64,000 nucleotides of DNA from Reyranella sp. (GTDB lineage Bacteria > Pseudomonadota > Alphaproteobacteria > Reyranellales > Reyranellaceae). A model generated the notes under the pieces. It saw nothing but the letters and a program-made list of their open reading frames with translations, searched no databases and had not been told where the DNA came from. Positions within the stretch are counted from its first letter, which is position 1. Each line of letters begins with the position of its first letter. The stretch lies in NCBI RefSeq assembly GCF_004297265.1, contig NZ_SCUT01000003.1, forward strand, positions 124,001 through 188,000, read 5' to 3'. Positions 33,796-43,747 of the stretch are shown here, in pieces. Position numbers and translations under genes: made by a program.

Positions 33796-35316
33796 CTACA
33801 GCAAAGATCCTTGATTGCCGCCGCCATCACGACGCTTGGGCGGTGCAGCGGGAATCGCAACAGGCTTCGGTGCGCCCGCTCCATCCGTCACGCGCGCACC
33901 CACGCGGCCGTCGCTGAATTCGATGGCGATCGTCTGGCCGGCGCTGGTGCCGGCGGCGGCGAGGACCGGGTGGCCCTCCTGGTCGCGCACCAGGGCAAAA
34001 CCGCGGTTCAGGACGGAGTGGAAGGAGTAGCTCTCCAGCAGCTTGGCGGCCTGGTCGACCTGGCGCTGGCCGTTCAGCAGCAGGTCGTTGCCGTGGCGCT
34101 TCAGCCGGTCCCCGAGCTGGTCGAGCCGGTCGAAGGCGCGCGCGTATTTCTGCAGCGCGTCGCTCTTGAAGCGGTCGACGGCGCGTGTCAGAGCGCGGCT
34201 TTCGGCGACCAGCGCCTGTTCCTTGGCGGCGATCACCGCTTGCGGGCTCACCAGGCGCGCGGCCGAGAGCTGATGCGCCCGCCGCTCCACGAGCTGCCGT
34301 GTAGCGAGCGCCAGGCGTTCCCCACTCACGTCGACCCGCTGCTGGCGCTCTTCGATCAGGCGACGCGGATCGCCCAGGCCACGTGCAAGGCCGGCCAGTT
34401 CCATCGACTGCTCGCGCAGGAGTCGCGTCATGCCGCCGACCAGGCGCTTGGCGTAGTCGAGAGTCTCGGTCATCAGGTCGGCGCGCACCGGCACCGCCAT
34501 CTCGGCGGCCGCGGTCGGCGTCGGCGCACGGCGGTCCGAGGCAAAGTCGATCAGGGTCGTGTCGGTCTCGTGGCCGACGGCGGAGATCAGCGGGATTTCG
34601 GAGTTCGCGGCGGCGCGCACCACGATCTCCTCGTTGAAGGCCCACAGGTCCTCCAGCGAGCCGCCGCCCCGCGCCACGATCAGCACGTCCGGCCGCGGCA
34701 CAGGACCGTCTTCAGACAGTCCGTTGAAGCCGGCGATGGCGCGGGCCACCTCACCCGCCGCCTTTTCGCCCTGCACCGCCACCGGCCAGACCAGCACGTG
34801 GCAGGGGAAGCGGTCGCTGAGGCGATGCAGGATGTCGCGGATGACCGCGCCCGATGGCGAGGTCACGACGCCCACGGTCAGCGGCAGGTAGGGCAGCGAG
34901 CGCTTGCGCTCCGGGTCGAACAGGCCCTCGGCCTGCAGCTTCTTGCGCCGGTCTTCGAGCAGCTTCAGCAGCGCGCCTTCGCCGGCCAGTTCCAGCCGGT
35001 CGACGATGATCTGGTAGCGCGAGGAGCCGGCATAGGTGGTGAGCTTGCCGGTGGCGATGACCTCCAGCCCCTCCTCGATCTTGATACCGAGGCGGGGGAT
35101 CGTGCCCTTCCAGCAGACGCCGTCGATCACGGCGTTCTCGTCCTTGAGGCGGAAGTAGCAGTGGCCGGACCGGGGGAACGACGGCTGGCTGATCTCACCG
35201 CGCACGCGCACCCGCGGGAAGGCGGTCTCGATCTCGCGTTTCAGGGCGAAGGAAAGCTCGGAAACCGAGAATTCCGGAACATTCGAAGGGGGAGTCGGGG
35301 GGTCGAGGTTATCCAT
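33796..35316 (-). CDS. xseA: Exodeoxyribonuclease VII large subunit
   Basis: The 506-residue product is of normal XseA length. XseA is the catalytic subunit of the ATP-independent exonuclease that degrades single-stranded DNA. An OB-fold domain (about 15-115: EFSVSELSFALKREIETAF) is followed by the catalytic core: VGVVTSPSGAVIRDILHRLS, LIVARGGGSLEDLWAFNEE, and SAVGHETDTTLIDFASDRRA. The C-terminal helical coiled-coil region then carries several Gln/Arg-rich helices. The small subunit xseB is not adjacent here. It is divergent from purD across a 57-base gap. Confidence 0.95.
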   Translation of the reverse strand: MDNLDPPTPPSNVPEFSVSELSFALKREIETAFPRVRVRGEISQPSFPRSGHCYFRLKDENAVIDGVCWKGTIPRLGIKIEEGLEVIATGKLTTYAGSSRYQIIVDRLELAGEGALLKLLEDRRKKLQAEGLFDPERKRSLPYLPLTVGVVTSPSGAVIRDILHRLSDRFPCHVLVWPVAVQGEKAAGEVARAIAGFNGLSEDGPVPRPDVLIVARGGGSLEDLWAFNEEIVVRAAANSEIPLISAVGHETDTTLIDFASDRRAPTPTAAAEMAVPVRADLMTETLDYAKRLVGGMTRLLREQSMELAGLARGLGDPRRLIEERQQRVDVSGERLALATRQLVERRAHQLSAARLVSPQAVIAAKEQALVAESRALTRAVDRFKSDALQKYARAFDRLDQLGDRLKRHGNDLLLNGQRQVDQAAKLLESYSFHSVLNRGFALVRDQEGHPVLAAAGTSAGQTIAIEFSDGRVGARVTDGAGAPKPVAIPAAPPKRRDGGGNQGSLL

Positions 35317-35373
35317 CCGGGCCCGAACCTAGCCGCTTGTGCCCCCGGCGCAAACTGTGGTCAAAGCCTCGCC

Positions 35374-36654
35374 ATGCGAATCCTCGTGGTGGGCGGCGGC
35401 GGCCGCGAACATGCCCTGTGCTGGGCGATTTCGGCCTCGCCGCTCTGCACCAAGCTATACTGCGCGCCCGGCAATGCCGGCATCGCGCAGATTGCCGAAT
35501 GCGTCGAGGAAGTCGGTGCCGAGGACATCCCCGGCCAGGTGGCCTTGGCCCAGCGGCTCGCGATCGACTTCGTGGTGATCGCTCCGGACGCCCCGTTGGT
35601 CGCCGGCATGGCCGACGCCTTCGCAGCCGCCGGCATCAGAGCCTGGGGCCCGTCCAAGGCCGCCGCCCGCATCGAGGGCTCCAAGAGCTTCACCAAGGAA
35701 CTCTGTCGCGCCAACAACATCCCGACCGCCGCCTACGAGCGCTTCACCGAAGTGGCGCCCGCCGAGGCCTATATCCGGGCGCAGGGCGTGCCGATCGTCA
35801 TCAAGGCCGACGGGCTCGCCGCCGGCAAGGGCGTGATCATCGCCGAGACGGTCGACCAGGCGATCGAGGCGGTGCGCGACATGCTCTCCGGCAACCGCTT
35901 CGGCGCGGCCGGCGCCTCGGTGGTGATCGAGGAATTCATGCAGGGCGAGGAGGCGAGCTTCTTCGCCCTGACCGACGGCGAGCATGTCCTGCCGCTGGTC
36001 GGCGCGCAGGACCACAAGCGCGCCTTCGACGGCGACAAGGGGCCAAACACCGGCGGCATGGGCGCCTACTCTCCGGCGCCGGTCTTCGACGCCGCCATGC
36101 AGCAGCGCACGATGGATGAGATCGTGCTGCCCACCGTGCGGGCGCTGGCGAAGGCCGGCACGCCGTTCCGGGGCGTGCTCTATGCCGGCCTGATGATCGA
36201 CGCCAAGGGGCCGCGACTGGTCGAATACAATTGCCGCTTCGGCGATCCCGAGACGCAGGTGCTGATGATGCGCCTGAAGTCCGACCTGGTGCCGGCCCTG
36301 CTGGCCAGCGCCGAGGGTGGGCTGAAGCATCTCGACCTGCGCTGGTCGCCCGACGCCGCCGTCACCGTGATCATGGCGACCAGGGGCTATCCCGACTCCT
36401 ACCCGAAGGGCAGCGAAATCCGTGGTCTCGACGAGGCCGCCAAGGTCGAGGGCGTGCAGATCTTCCACGCCGGCACCAAGGCCGGCCCCGACGGGAAGAT
36501 CCTCGCCAATGGCGGCCGCGTCCTGAACGTCAGCGCCATGGCGCCCACCGTCGAGGAAGCCCGCGCCCGCGCCTACCGCGCGATCGGCCTGATCGATTGG
36601 CCCGAGGGCTTCTACCGCAAGGACATCGCCTGGCGGGCGCTGAAGGCCTCGTAA
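35374..36654 (+). CDS. purD: Phosphoribosylamine-glycine ligase
   Basis: The 426-residue product is full-length PurD, which joins glycine to 5-phosphoribosylamine in purine synthesis. The N domain has RILVVGGGGREHALCWAIS; the ATP-grasp part has KADGLAAGKGVIIAET and GGMGAYSPAPVFD; substrate and metal sites include YNCRFGDPETQVLM. ATG 35374 starts exactly at the conserved N terminus; a much longer open frame upstream is antisense to xseA and not coding. A GC-rich hairpin follows the stop. Confidence 0.96.
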   Translation: MRILVVGGGGREHALCWAISASPLCTKLYCAPGNAGIAQIAECVEEVGAEDIPGQVALAQRLAIDFVVIAPDAPLVAGMADAFAAAGIRAWGPSKAAARIEGSKSFTKELCRANNIPTAAYERFTEVAPAEAYIRAQGVPIVIKADGLAAGKGVIIAETVDQAIEAVRDMLSGNRFGAAGASVVIEEFMQGEEASFFALTDGEHVLPLVGAQDHKRAFDGDKGPNTGGMGAYSPAPVFDAAMQQRTMDEIVLPTVRALAKAGTPFRGVLYAGLMIDAKGPRLVEYNCRFGDPETQVLMMRLKSDLVPALLASAEGGLKHLDLRWSPDAAVTVIMATRGYPDSYPKGSEIRGLDEAAKVEGVQIFHAGTKAGPDGKILANGGRVLNVSAMAPTVEEARARAYRAIGLIDWPEGFYRKDIAWRALKAS

Positions 36655-36667
36655 GGCTGGCATGCGC

Positions 36668-36690
36668 CCTCCCCCGGAGACGGGGGCGGG
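36668..36690. repeat. Short sibling of the large palindrome, possible terminator
   Basis: CCTCCCCCG and CGGGGGCGGG-type sequence pairs around GAGA and closely matches one arm of the 33702-33792 element (CCCTCCCCCGTAAGACGGGG there). It falls 14 bases after the purD stop, and T-rich sequence follows at about 36700-36710. It may therefore serve as the purD terminator and also be a truncated copy of the same repeat family. Confidence 0.6.
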
Positions 36691-36711
36691 AGAATCCTCT
36701 AGTTTCGTTTC

Positions 36712-37839
36712 ATGCCTGACGCCCTCTCCGAGTCCCAGCGCCTGCTGGCCCAGCTTCGCTTTCCCTGCGGTGATGTGCCGGAACCCGGCGACATCAAGAA
36801 CGTCGCCCCCGGCATCTACTGGCTGCGCATGCCGCTGCCGTTCCAGCTCAACCACATCAACCTGTGGCTGATCGAGGAGAAGGACGGCTGGACGATCGTC
36901 GACACCGGGATCAATTCGCAGGACACGCGAACCCTGTGGGAGAAGATCTTCGCCGAGAAGCTCCAGGGTAAGCATGTCGTGCGCGTGATCGGCACGCATC
37001 TCCATCCCGACCATATCGGCCTCGCGGGCTGGCTGTGCGAGAAGTGGAATGCGCCGCTCTACATGACGCTCGGCGAGTACATGAGCGCACAGGCCGCGCG
37101 CAACGACTTCGTCGAGAGCGAGGAGACGCGCGCCGCGCATGTCGCGCGCAACGGCGTGCCGGCCGACCGCATCGCCAACTTCCATCGCCACAAGGGCGGC
37201 TATGCCAAGGGCGTGGTGCCGCTGCCCACCGCCTTCCGGCGCATGATCCATGCACACCCGATCACCATCGGCGGCCATCGCTGGGACGTCATCGTCGGCC
37301 GCGGCCATGCACCCGAGCATGCTTCGCTGTGGTGCCCCGAACTCAACGTGATGATCGCGGGCGATCAGGTGCTGCCCAAGATCAGCACCAATGTGGGCGT
37401 GTGGCCGAACGAGCCGCTGGCCGATGCGCTGACCTGGTTCCTCGACGGCTTCTCGCGCTTCCGCCGGCTGCCCGCAGATGCGCTGGTCCTGCCGAGCCAC
37501 GGCTTCCCCTTCATCGGCCTGCACACGCGCCTCGACCAGCTCGTCGCCCATCACGATGCGCGGCTGAACGACATGGAGCTGGCGATCGCGCGCATGGGAC
37601 CGGGGGGCGCCACCGGCTGGGACATGGTGCCGATCCTGTTCCCGCGCCATCTCGACAACAACCAGATCGTCTTCGCCTTCGGCGAGACCCTGGCACACCT
37701 CCATTGCCTTGAGACGCGCGCGCGGGTGAAGAGGATCGTGGTCGACGGCGTGCATCGCTTCGTGGCCCTGGCCGACCTCAATGCTCAGCCGCCCGCCGAC
37801 GATTCGGACGGCGTGGTCATGGACATCGGCCAGACCTGA
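36712..37839 (+). CDS. MBL-fold metallo-hydrolase
   Basis: The 375-residue protein has a metallo-beta-lactamase fold with the metal motif THLHPDHIG near residues 98-106, a downstream His in GRGHAPEHASLW, Asp in MIAGDQVLP, and a final His in LPSHGFPF. The last third (about 270-375) is a helical C-terminal extension containing FGETLAHLHCLETRARVKRI, a winged-helix-like region seen in the LACTB2-like subgroup. The substrate is unknown: a thioester, lactone or RNA are all possible. It lies 57 bases downstream of purD and 21 upstream of queA. Confidence 0.85.
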   Translation: MPDALSESQRLLAQLRFPCGDVPEPGDIKNVAPGIYWLRMPLPFQLNHINLWLIEEKDGWTIVDTGINSQDTRTLWEKIFAEKLQGKHVVRVIGTHLHPDHIGLAGWLCEKWNAPLYMTLGEYMSAQAARNDFVESEETRAAHVARNGVPADRIANFHRHKGGYAKGVVPLPTAFRRMIHAHPITIGGHRWDVIVGRGHAPEHASLWCPELNVMIAGDQVLPKISTNVGVWPNEPLADALTWFLDGFSRFRRLPADALVLPSHGFPFIGLHTRLDQLVAHHDARLNDMELAIARMGPGGATGWDMVPILFPRHLDNNQIVFAFGETLAHLHCLETRARVKRIVVDGVHRFVALADLNAQPPADDSDGVVMDIGQT

Positions 37840-37860
37840 CGCAGGCCAGATCCTCAAACA

Positions 37861-38904
37861 ATGCGCGTCGACCTTTTCGATTTTGCGCTGCCGGACGATC
37901 TGATCGCCCAGCGGCCTGTCTCTCCGCGCGACTCCGCGCGTCTGCTCGATGTCACGGGCGAGACCCTGCACGACCGCACGGTCCGGTCGCTGCCCGGCCT
38001 CTTGCGCCGTGGCGACCTGCTGGTCTTCAACGACACGAAGGTCATTCCCGCACGCCTCAAGGGCACGCGGCCAGGCAACGGCCAGCGCCAGGACGTGGCG
38101 GTCGAGGCGTTGCTGATCCGCGATCTCGGCAACGGCCGCTGGCGTGCTTTCGCCCGCCCCGGGAAGCGGCTGAGGCCAGGCGATGTGCTGGACTTCCCGG
38201 GCCTCCGCGCCCGCGTCGAAGCCAAGGAGGAAGACGGCTCGCTGGTGCTGGACTTCGACCAGGAGGGTCACGCCTTTCTCACGGCACTCGAGCAGGAAGG
38301 CACGGTACCTCTCCCTCCCTACATTCGCGGCGGCACAGCCGACGCGCAGGATCGCAAGGATTACCAGACGCTGTTCGCCAGGAACGACGGCTCCGTCGCC
38401 GCCCCCACCGCCGGCCTGCATTTCACGCCGGAGCTGATGGCGGCCCTCGCCGACAGCGGCATCACCACGGCGGGCGTCACGCTGCATGTCGGCGCGGGTA
38501 CCTTCCAGCCGGTAAGGGTCGAGGATACCGACGCGCACACGATGCATGCCGAATGGGGCGAGGTCTCGGAGGCCACTGCGCGCGCGGTCGAGGCGACGCG
38601 CATCCTGGGGGGCCGCATCGTCTCGATCGGCACGACCTCGCTGCGCCTGCTCGAAACCGTGGCGCGGCAACATGACGGCGCCCTCAAGCCGTGGAGCGGC
38701 GAGACCGACATTTTCATCACGCCCGGATTCCGGTTCCGCGCGGTCGACCTGCTGCTGACGAACTTCCACCTGCCGCGCTCGACCCTGTTCATGCTGGTTT
38801 CGGCTTTCGCGGGCCTGGACCGCATGAAGGCGGCCTATGCGCATGCCGTGAGGGAGCGATACCGCTTCTATTCCTACGGCGATTGTTGTCTGTTGCGCCG
38901 ATGA
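37861..38904 (+). CDS. queA: S-adenosylmethionine:tRNA ribosyltransferase-isomerase
   Basis: The 347-residue product is full-length QueA. It transfers the ribosyl moiety of SAM to 7-aminomethyl-deazaguanine in tRNA, giving epoxyqueuosine. Typical segments are [36 protein letters not shown], the QueA block [20 protein letters not shown], and [20 protein letters not shown]. Its TGA overlaps the tgt ATG (ATGA), as in many alphaproteobacteria, so the queuosine genes are translationally coupled. Confidence 0.96.
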   Translation: MRVDLFDFALPDDLIAQRPVSPRDSARLLDVTGETLHDRTVRSLPGLLRRGDLLVFNDTKVIPARLKGTRPGNGQRQDVAVEALLIRDLGNGRWRAFARPGKRLRPGDVLDFPGLRARVEAKEEDGSLVLDFDQEGHAFLTALEQEGTVPLPPYIRGGTADAQDRKDYQTLFARNDGSVAAPTAGLHFTPELMAALADSGITTAGVTLHVGAGTFQPVRVEDTDAHTMHAEWGEVSEATARAVEATRILGGRIVSIGTTSLRLLETVARQHDGALKPWSGETDIFITPGFRFRAVDLLLTNFHLPRSTLFMLVSAFAGLDRMKAAYAHAVRERYRFYSYGDCCLLRR

Positions 38905-40025
38905 GCCTTTCCTACGAGCTGCTGGGCAGCGACGGCGCAGCCCGCCGCGGCCGCATCACGACGGCCCACGGCACGATCGAGACGCCAGCCTTCATGCCGG
39001 TCGGCACCGCCGGCACCGTGAAGGCGATGCTGCCGCAGTCGGTCGCCGAGACCGGCGCGGAGATCGTGCTGGGCAACACCTTCCATCTGATGCTGCGGCC
39101 GGGCGCCGAGCGCGTGGCAGCGCTGGGCGGCCTGCACAAGTTCATGAACTGGCCGGGGCCGATCCTGACCGACTCCGGCGGCTTCCAGGTGATGTCGCTC
39201 AAGGAGCTGCGCAAGCTCGACCCCGACGGCGTCACCTTCCGCTCGCCGATCGACGGCTCGCAGCATCGCCTGACCCCCGAAAGCTCGATCGGCATCCAGC
39301 GCCTGCTCGACGCCGACATCACCATGTCGTTCGACGAATGCACCAGCTGGCCGGTCGAGGAGCCGGAAGCCGCCTTCTCGATGCGGCTTTCCATGAAATG
39401 GGCCGAACGGGGCCGCAAGGCCTTCGTCGAGCGGCCGGGCTACGGCCTGTTCGGCATCGTCCAGGGCAGCATCTTCCCGGCGTTGCGCGAGGAGAGCGCG
39501 AAGGCGCTGATCGACATCGGCTTCGACGGCTATGCGGTCGGCGGCCTCGCCGTGGGCGAAGGCCAGGCGCTGATGTTCGGCACGCTCGACTACACGGTGC
39601 CGATGCTGCCCTCCAACCGGCCGCGCTACCTGATGGGTGTCGGCCGTCCCGGCGACATCGTGGGCGCGGTGAAGCGCGGCATCGACATGTTCGACTGCGT
39701 GATGCCGACGCGTTCGGGCCGTACCGCGCAGGCCTTCACACGGCGCGGCGAGCTCAACATGCGCAACGCCCGCCATCGCGACGATCCGCGGCCGATCGAC
39801 GAGCACTGCGCCTGCCCCGCCTGCAAACACCACAGCCGCGCGTACCTGCATCACCTCATCCGCGCCGACGAGATCCTCGGTGCGATGCTGCTCACGTGGC
39901 ACAATCTCCACTACTATCAGGACGTCATGCGCGGCTTGCGCGGCGCCATCGAGAGCAAGACCCTGGAGTCCTGGATCGCTTCGTTCGAGAGGGACCAGGC
40001 GCTGGGCGACATCCCACCCCTGTAG
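38901..40025 (+). CDS. tgt: tRNA-guanine transglycosylase
   Basis: The 374-residue product is bacterial Tgt, which swaps guanine-34 of GUN anticodons for the preQ1 base. It has catalytic D91 in the [10 protein letters not shown] block, the second Asp region [16 protein letters not shown], and the zinc site [16 protein letters not shown] at the C terminus. The start ATG at 38901 overlaps queA. The nicotinamidase gene follows after 12 bases and may share the transcript. Confidence 0.96.
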   Translation: MSLSYELLGSDGAARRGRITTAHGTIETPAFMPVGTAGTVKAMLPQSVAETGAEIVLGNTFHLMLRPGAERVAALGGLHKFMNWPGPILTDSGGFQVMSLKELRKLDPDGVTFRSPIDGSQHRLTPESSIGIQRLLDADITMSFDECTSWPVEEPEAAFSMRLSMKWAERGRKAFVERPGYGLFGIVQGSIFPALREESAKALIDIGFDGYAVGGLAVGEGQALMFGTLDYTVPMLPSNRPRYLMGVGRPGDIVGAVKRGIDMFDCVMPTRSGRTAQAFTRRGELNMRNARHRDDPRPIDEHCACPACKHHSRAYLHHLIRADEILGAMLLTWHNLHYYQDVMRGLRGAIESKTLESWIASFERDQALGDIPPL

Positions 40026-40037
40026 CGGAGCGTACCG

Positions 40038-40646
40038 ATGCCGAACGAGGCCCTGATCGTCGTCGACGTGCAGAACGACTTCTGCGAGGGCGGTGCGCTG
40101 GCCGTTGCCGGCGCCAATGCCATCGTCCCGCTGGTCAACCGCCTGATCGGCCGTCACGACCATGTGGTGCTGACGCAGGACTGGCATCCGCCCGGCCATG
40201 CCTCGTTCGCGAGTTCGTGGCAGGACGCGGAGCCCTTCACGACCGTGCAGTTCCCCTACGGACCGCAGATCCTGTGGCCGGACCATTGCGTGCAAGGCAC
40301 GCCAGGCGCGGCGTTCCATCCCGATCTGGAGATCACCAAGGCGCAGATGATCGTGCGCAAGGGCTTCCACGCCGGTATCGATTCCTATTCCGCGTTCCGC
40401 GAGAACGACCGCATGACCCGCACCGGCCTCGACGGCTACCTGAAAGCCCGTGGTTTCACGAAACTGGTCTTCTGCGGCCTGGCGCTCGACTACTGCGTCG
40501 CCTGGTCGGCCATCGATGCGCGCCAGGCGGGCTTCGACGTGGCCGTCGTCGTCGAGGCGACGGCCGCCATCGACCTCGAGGACAGCCGCAAGCGCATGAT
40601 GAGCGACATGCGCCGCGCCGGGATCAACCTCAACGCGACGGCCTGA
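40038..40646 (+). CDS. pncA: Nicotinamidase
   Basis: The 202-residue product matches PncA, which deamidates nicotinamide to nicotinate for NAD salvage. Motifs: D10 in VVDVQNDFCEGGALAV, metal ligands in QDWHPPGHASFAS, WPDHCVQGTPGAAFHP, the catalytic-Lys region VRKGFHAGIDSYSAF and the nucleophile in CGLALDYCVAWSAI. It completes an apparent run MBL-queA-tgt-pncA on one strand. Confidence 0.94.
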   Translation: MPNEALIVVDVQNDFCEGGALAVAGANAIVPLVNRLIGRHDHVVLTQDWHPPGHASFASSWQDAEPFTTVQFPYGPQILWPDHCVQGTPGAAFHPDLEITKAQMIVRKGFHAGIDSYSAFRENDRMTRTGLDGYLKARGFTKLVFCGLALDYCVAWSAIDARQAGFDVAVVVEATAAIDLEDSRKRMMSDMRRAGINLNATA

Positions 40647-40659
40647 TATCGGGCGTGTG

Positions 40660-40700
40660 TTGACACGCGCGATACAACCATACATTTTTCCCTCTATACG
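40660..40700 (+). promoter_or_regulatory. Putative promoter of the lipoprotein gene
   Basis: TTGACA at 40660-40665 is a perfect -35 box. The -10 is uncertain: TACATT at 40681 gives a 15-base spacer, and TATACG near 40695 gives about 29. The stretch is strikingly AT-rich for this genome. GACGGAGGGGAG precedes the ATG at 40734. Confidence 0.35.
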
Positions 40701-40733
40701 ATAGATGGCGGGGGCCATCTGACGGAGGGGAGA

Positions 40734-41696
40734 ATGCCACAGGGGCTCATTCCAGCCCGCAGTCGCAACGCGACTGTGGGCTGCGTGTCACTGGTCGTTG
40801 TCTGGCTGACAGGGGGCTGCACTGTGCTGGAGAATCAGTACAGCACCGATCCAGCCTTCGGTGAGTCGACGGGTCGGCGCCAGGTTTCAACACCCGGCGA
40901 CAGTCCGACATTCGATCTCAACAAGGATTGCATTCCCGCAGAACGCGAACCGGATGGCAGTTGCAAGATCTCAACCCTCAAGAAGATAGACAGCCTGAGC
41001 AACCCGGAAGCCGCGGCCATATTGCGCGATCGGCTTCAGGACTACCTGATGATGCGTTCGGATCAGATGTGCGAACGTCACCGCTCCGGTATCCTTTCGA
41101 CGCAGTCCGTAGCGAACTTTGCCATGAGCACGGTCACCACCGGACTCTCGGCAACGGCAGCCATCGTCCTCGCGCCGGCAACGAACATTCTTGCCGCACT
41201 TGGCGCCATCGCCTCGGGTACGCGCGCGGCCTTCAATGCCGACATCTATCAGAAGTATGTCGGGCCTGCGGTCGTGAAGAAAATCAACGATACGCGGGCC
41301 GACAAGCGCAAGGAAATTCTCGCCAAGCGCACGACACAGCCGGTCGACGCTGCCAAACCGCGAACGATCAAGCCGATTTCCGAGTATACGCCTGAAGGCG
41401 CCGTGGGTGACGTCGAGCTCTACAATCAATACTGCTCGTTCGCCTGGGGGCTTGCCTCGCTTGCGGAGACAAATGCGAAGTTCTCCGATACGGCGCTCGG
41501 AATTCAGCAGCGTATCGACGTCCTACGAAAGCAGCAGCTCGACAATTTGAAGCAGGCCGAAGATCTCAAAGCCAAGAAAGACGACGCCGCGGCGGGCAGG
41601 CTCAAGGACGTAAACGCCGACATTTCACGGCAGATCATGGTGTTGCAGCAGCAACTGCTGACAGCGCCTACTTCAGTCGACACGCCAGTGAAATAA
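40734..41696 (+). CDS. Lipoprotein of unknown function, AT-richer gene
   Basis: The 320-residue product starts with a lipoprotein signal and lipobox (VVVWLTGGCT). The family was not recognised. The mature region has a Ser/Thr-rich linker, a central hydrophobic segment (TTGLSATAAIVLAPATNILA) and a C-terminal Lys/Gln-rich helix likely to form a coiled coil (QQRIDVLRKQQLDNLKQAED). Base and codon use is clearly AT-richer than the neighbours (AAA, TCG, CTA mixtures), suggesting recent acquisition. It stands alone, with a palindrome behind it. Confidence 0.75.
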   Translation: MPQGLIPARSRNATVGCVSLVVVWLTGGCTVLENQYSTDPAFGESTGRRQVSTPGDSPTFDLNKDCIPAEREPDGSCKISTLKKIDSLSNPEAAAILRDRLQDYLMMRSDQMCERHRSGILSTQSVANFAMSTVTTGLSATAAIVLAPATNILAALGAIASGTRAAFNADIYQKYVGPAVVKKINDTRADKRKEILAKRTTQPVDAAKPRTIKPISEYTPEGAVGDVELYNQYCSFAWGLASLAETNAKFSDTALGIQQRIDVLRKQQLDNLKQAEDLKAKKDDAAAGRLKDVNADISRQIMVLQQQLLTAPTSVDTPVK

Positions 41697-41720
41697 TTTC
41701 CTGCCAACTCTGAAGTATCA

Positions 41721-41746
41721 CTCCTCCGCAGATGAATGCGGAGGAG
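41721..41746. terminator. Bidirectional hairpin between lipoprotein and thiolase genes
   Basis: CTCCTCCGCA and TGCGGAGGAG form a perfect 10-bp stem with a 6-base loop, midway between two convergent stops. There is no strong T-run on either strand, but the position fits a shared terminator. Confidence 0.6.
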
Positions 41747-41770
41747 CACAATGCCGCTCGCTCACAAACC

Positions 41771-42973
<1,203 letters not shown>

Positions 42974-43051
42974 CTTGGGTACTCCCGACTCAGGCAATCG
43001 TTGGTCTGGGGTTAGCACCCGCCACGGGCGGTTGCCAATGGCCTGCGCGAT

Positions 43052-43068
43052 GCCCCTGGGACAGGGGC
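43052..43068 (-). terminator. Short GC-rich hairpin after btaB
   Basis: GCCCCTG and CAGGGGC pair perfectly around GGA, 26-42 bases beyond the btaB stop on the minus strand. No T-run follows, so it is only a possible terminator. Confidence 0.35.
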
Positions 43069-43093
43069 GCCATGTCTTTGAGGGTATGGCGGA

Positions 43094-43747
43094 CTAGGTC
43101 GCGCGACGGCAGACGGCGTACTGGGCGTAGCCGAGATGCGGTCGTTCGAAGCGCTGGACCTCGATACTGCCGGGCAAGCGCGCCAGGGCGGCCTCCAGCG
43201 CATCGCGCGGGATCACATGGAACAGCGCCAGCCACTGGCGCAGGCCGCCGCGGAACCAGCGCGGCAGCCGCTCCTGTCCGCCGAAGTCGACGAGATGCAG
43301 CTCGCCGCCTGGCTGCAGCCAGACGACCGACTGGGCGAGCGCCTTCTCCCATTCCGGGATCATCGACAGCGTGTAGGAGAAGAAGATGCGGGAGAAACCC
43401 GGCACGCCGAACAGCGGCGCCGGGTCGAAGCGGGTGGCGTCGGCATGGGCCAGGCGGATGCGCATGCCGAGCCCTTCCCGGCCGACGCGGCGACGCGCCG
43501 TGTCGAGCATCTCCAGAGAGAGGTCGATCCCGAACAGCGCCGCGGCGGGATGGCGATGCGCCACCGCGATCAGGTTGCGGGCGGTGCCGCAACCGATCTC
43601 CAGCACGCGGCCGCCGGGCGGCGGCGCCAGCCCGTCGATCAGCCGGTCGCGGCCCAGCAGGTAGTATTTGCGGCTGAGATCGTAGACATGGCGCTGGCGA
43701 CGGTAGATCCGGTCCATGAGACCGGCGTTCGCGAGGGTCGTGCTCAC
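43094..43747 (-). CDS. btaB: Diacylglyceryl-homoserine N-methyltransferase BtaB
   Basis: The 217-residue SAM-dependent methyltransferase has motif I VLEIGCGTARNLIA, LFGIDLSLEMLDTA and the BtaB-like opening MDRIYRRQRHVYDLSRKYYL. Three methyl transfers turn diacylglyceryl-homoserine into the betaine lipid DGTS. The start is GTG at 43747, overlapping the btaA TGA (GTGA), so translation is coupled. The adjacent btaA and the length make the assignment firm. Confidence 0.93.
   Translation of the reverse strand: MSTTLANAGLMDRIYRRQRHVYDLSRKYYLLGRDRLIDGLAPPPGGRVLEIGCGTARNLIAVAHRHPAAALFGIDLSLEMLDTARRRVGREGLGMRIRLAHADATRFDPAPLFGVPGFSRIFFSYTLSMIPEWEKALAQSVVWLQPGGELHLVDFGGQERLPRWFRGGLRQWLALFHVIPRDALEAALARLPGSIEVQRFERPHLGYAQYAVCRRAT

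Noticed and set aside
33811-35373. A long plus-strand upstream extension of purD
   Set aside because: It is antisense to xseA. The conserved PurD N terminus starts at 35374, so the extension is not coding.
35455-38844. A minus-strand open frame of 1129 codons
   Set aside because: It is antisense to purD, the MBL gene and queA, all with clear family motifs. The protein is rich in His, Arg, Gln and Asp as expected from reading GC-rich genes backwards, and shows no domain.
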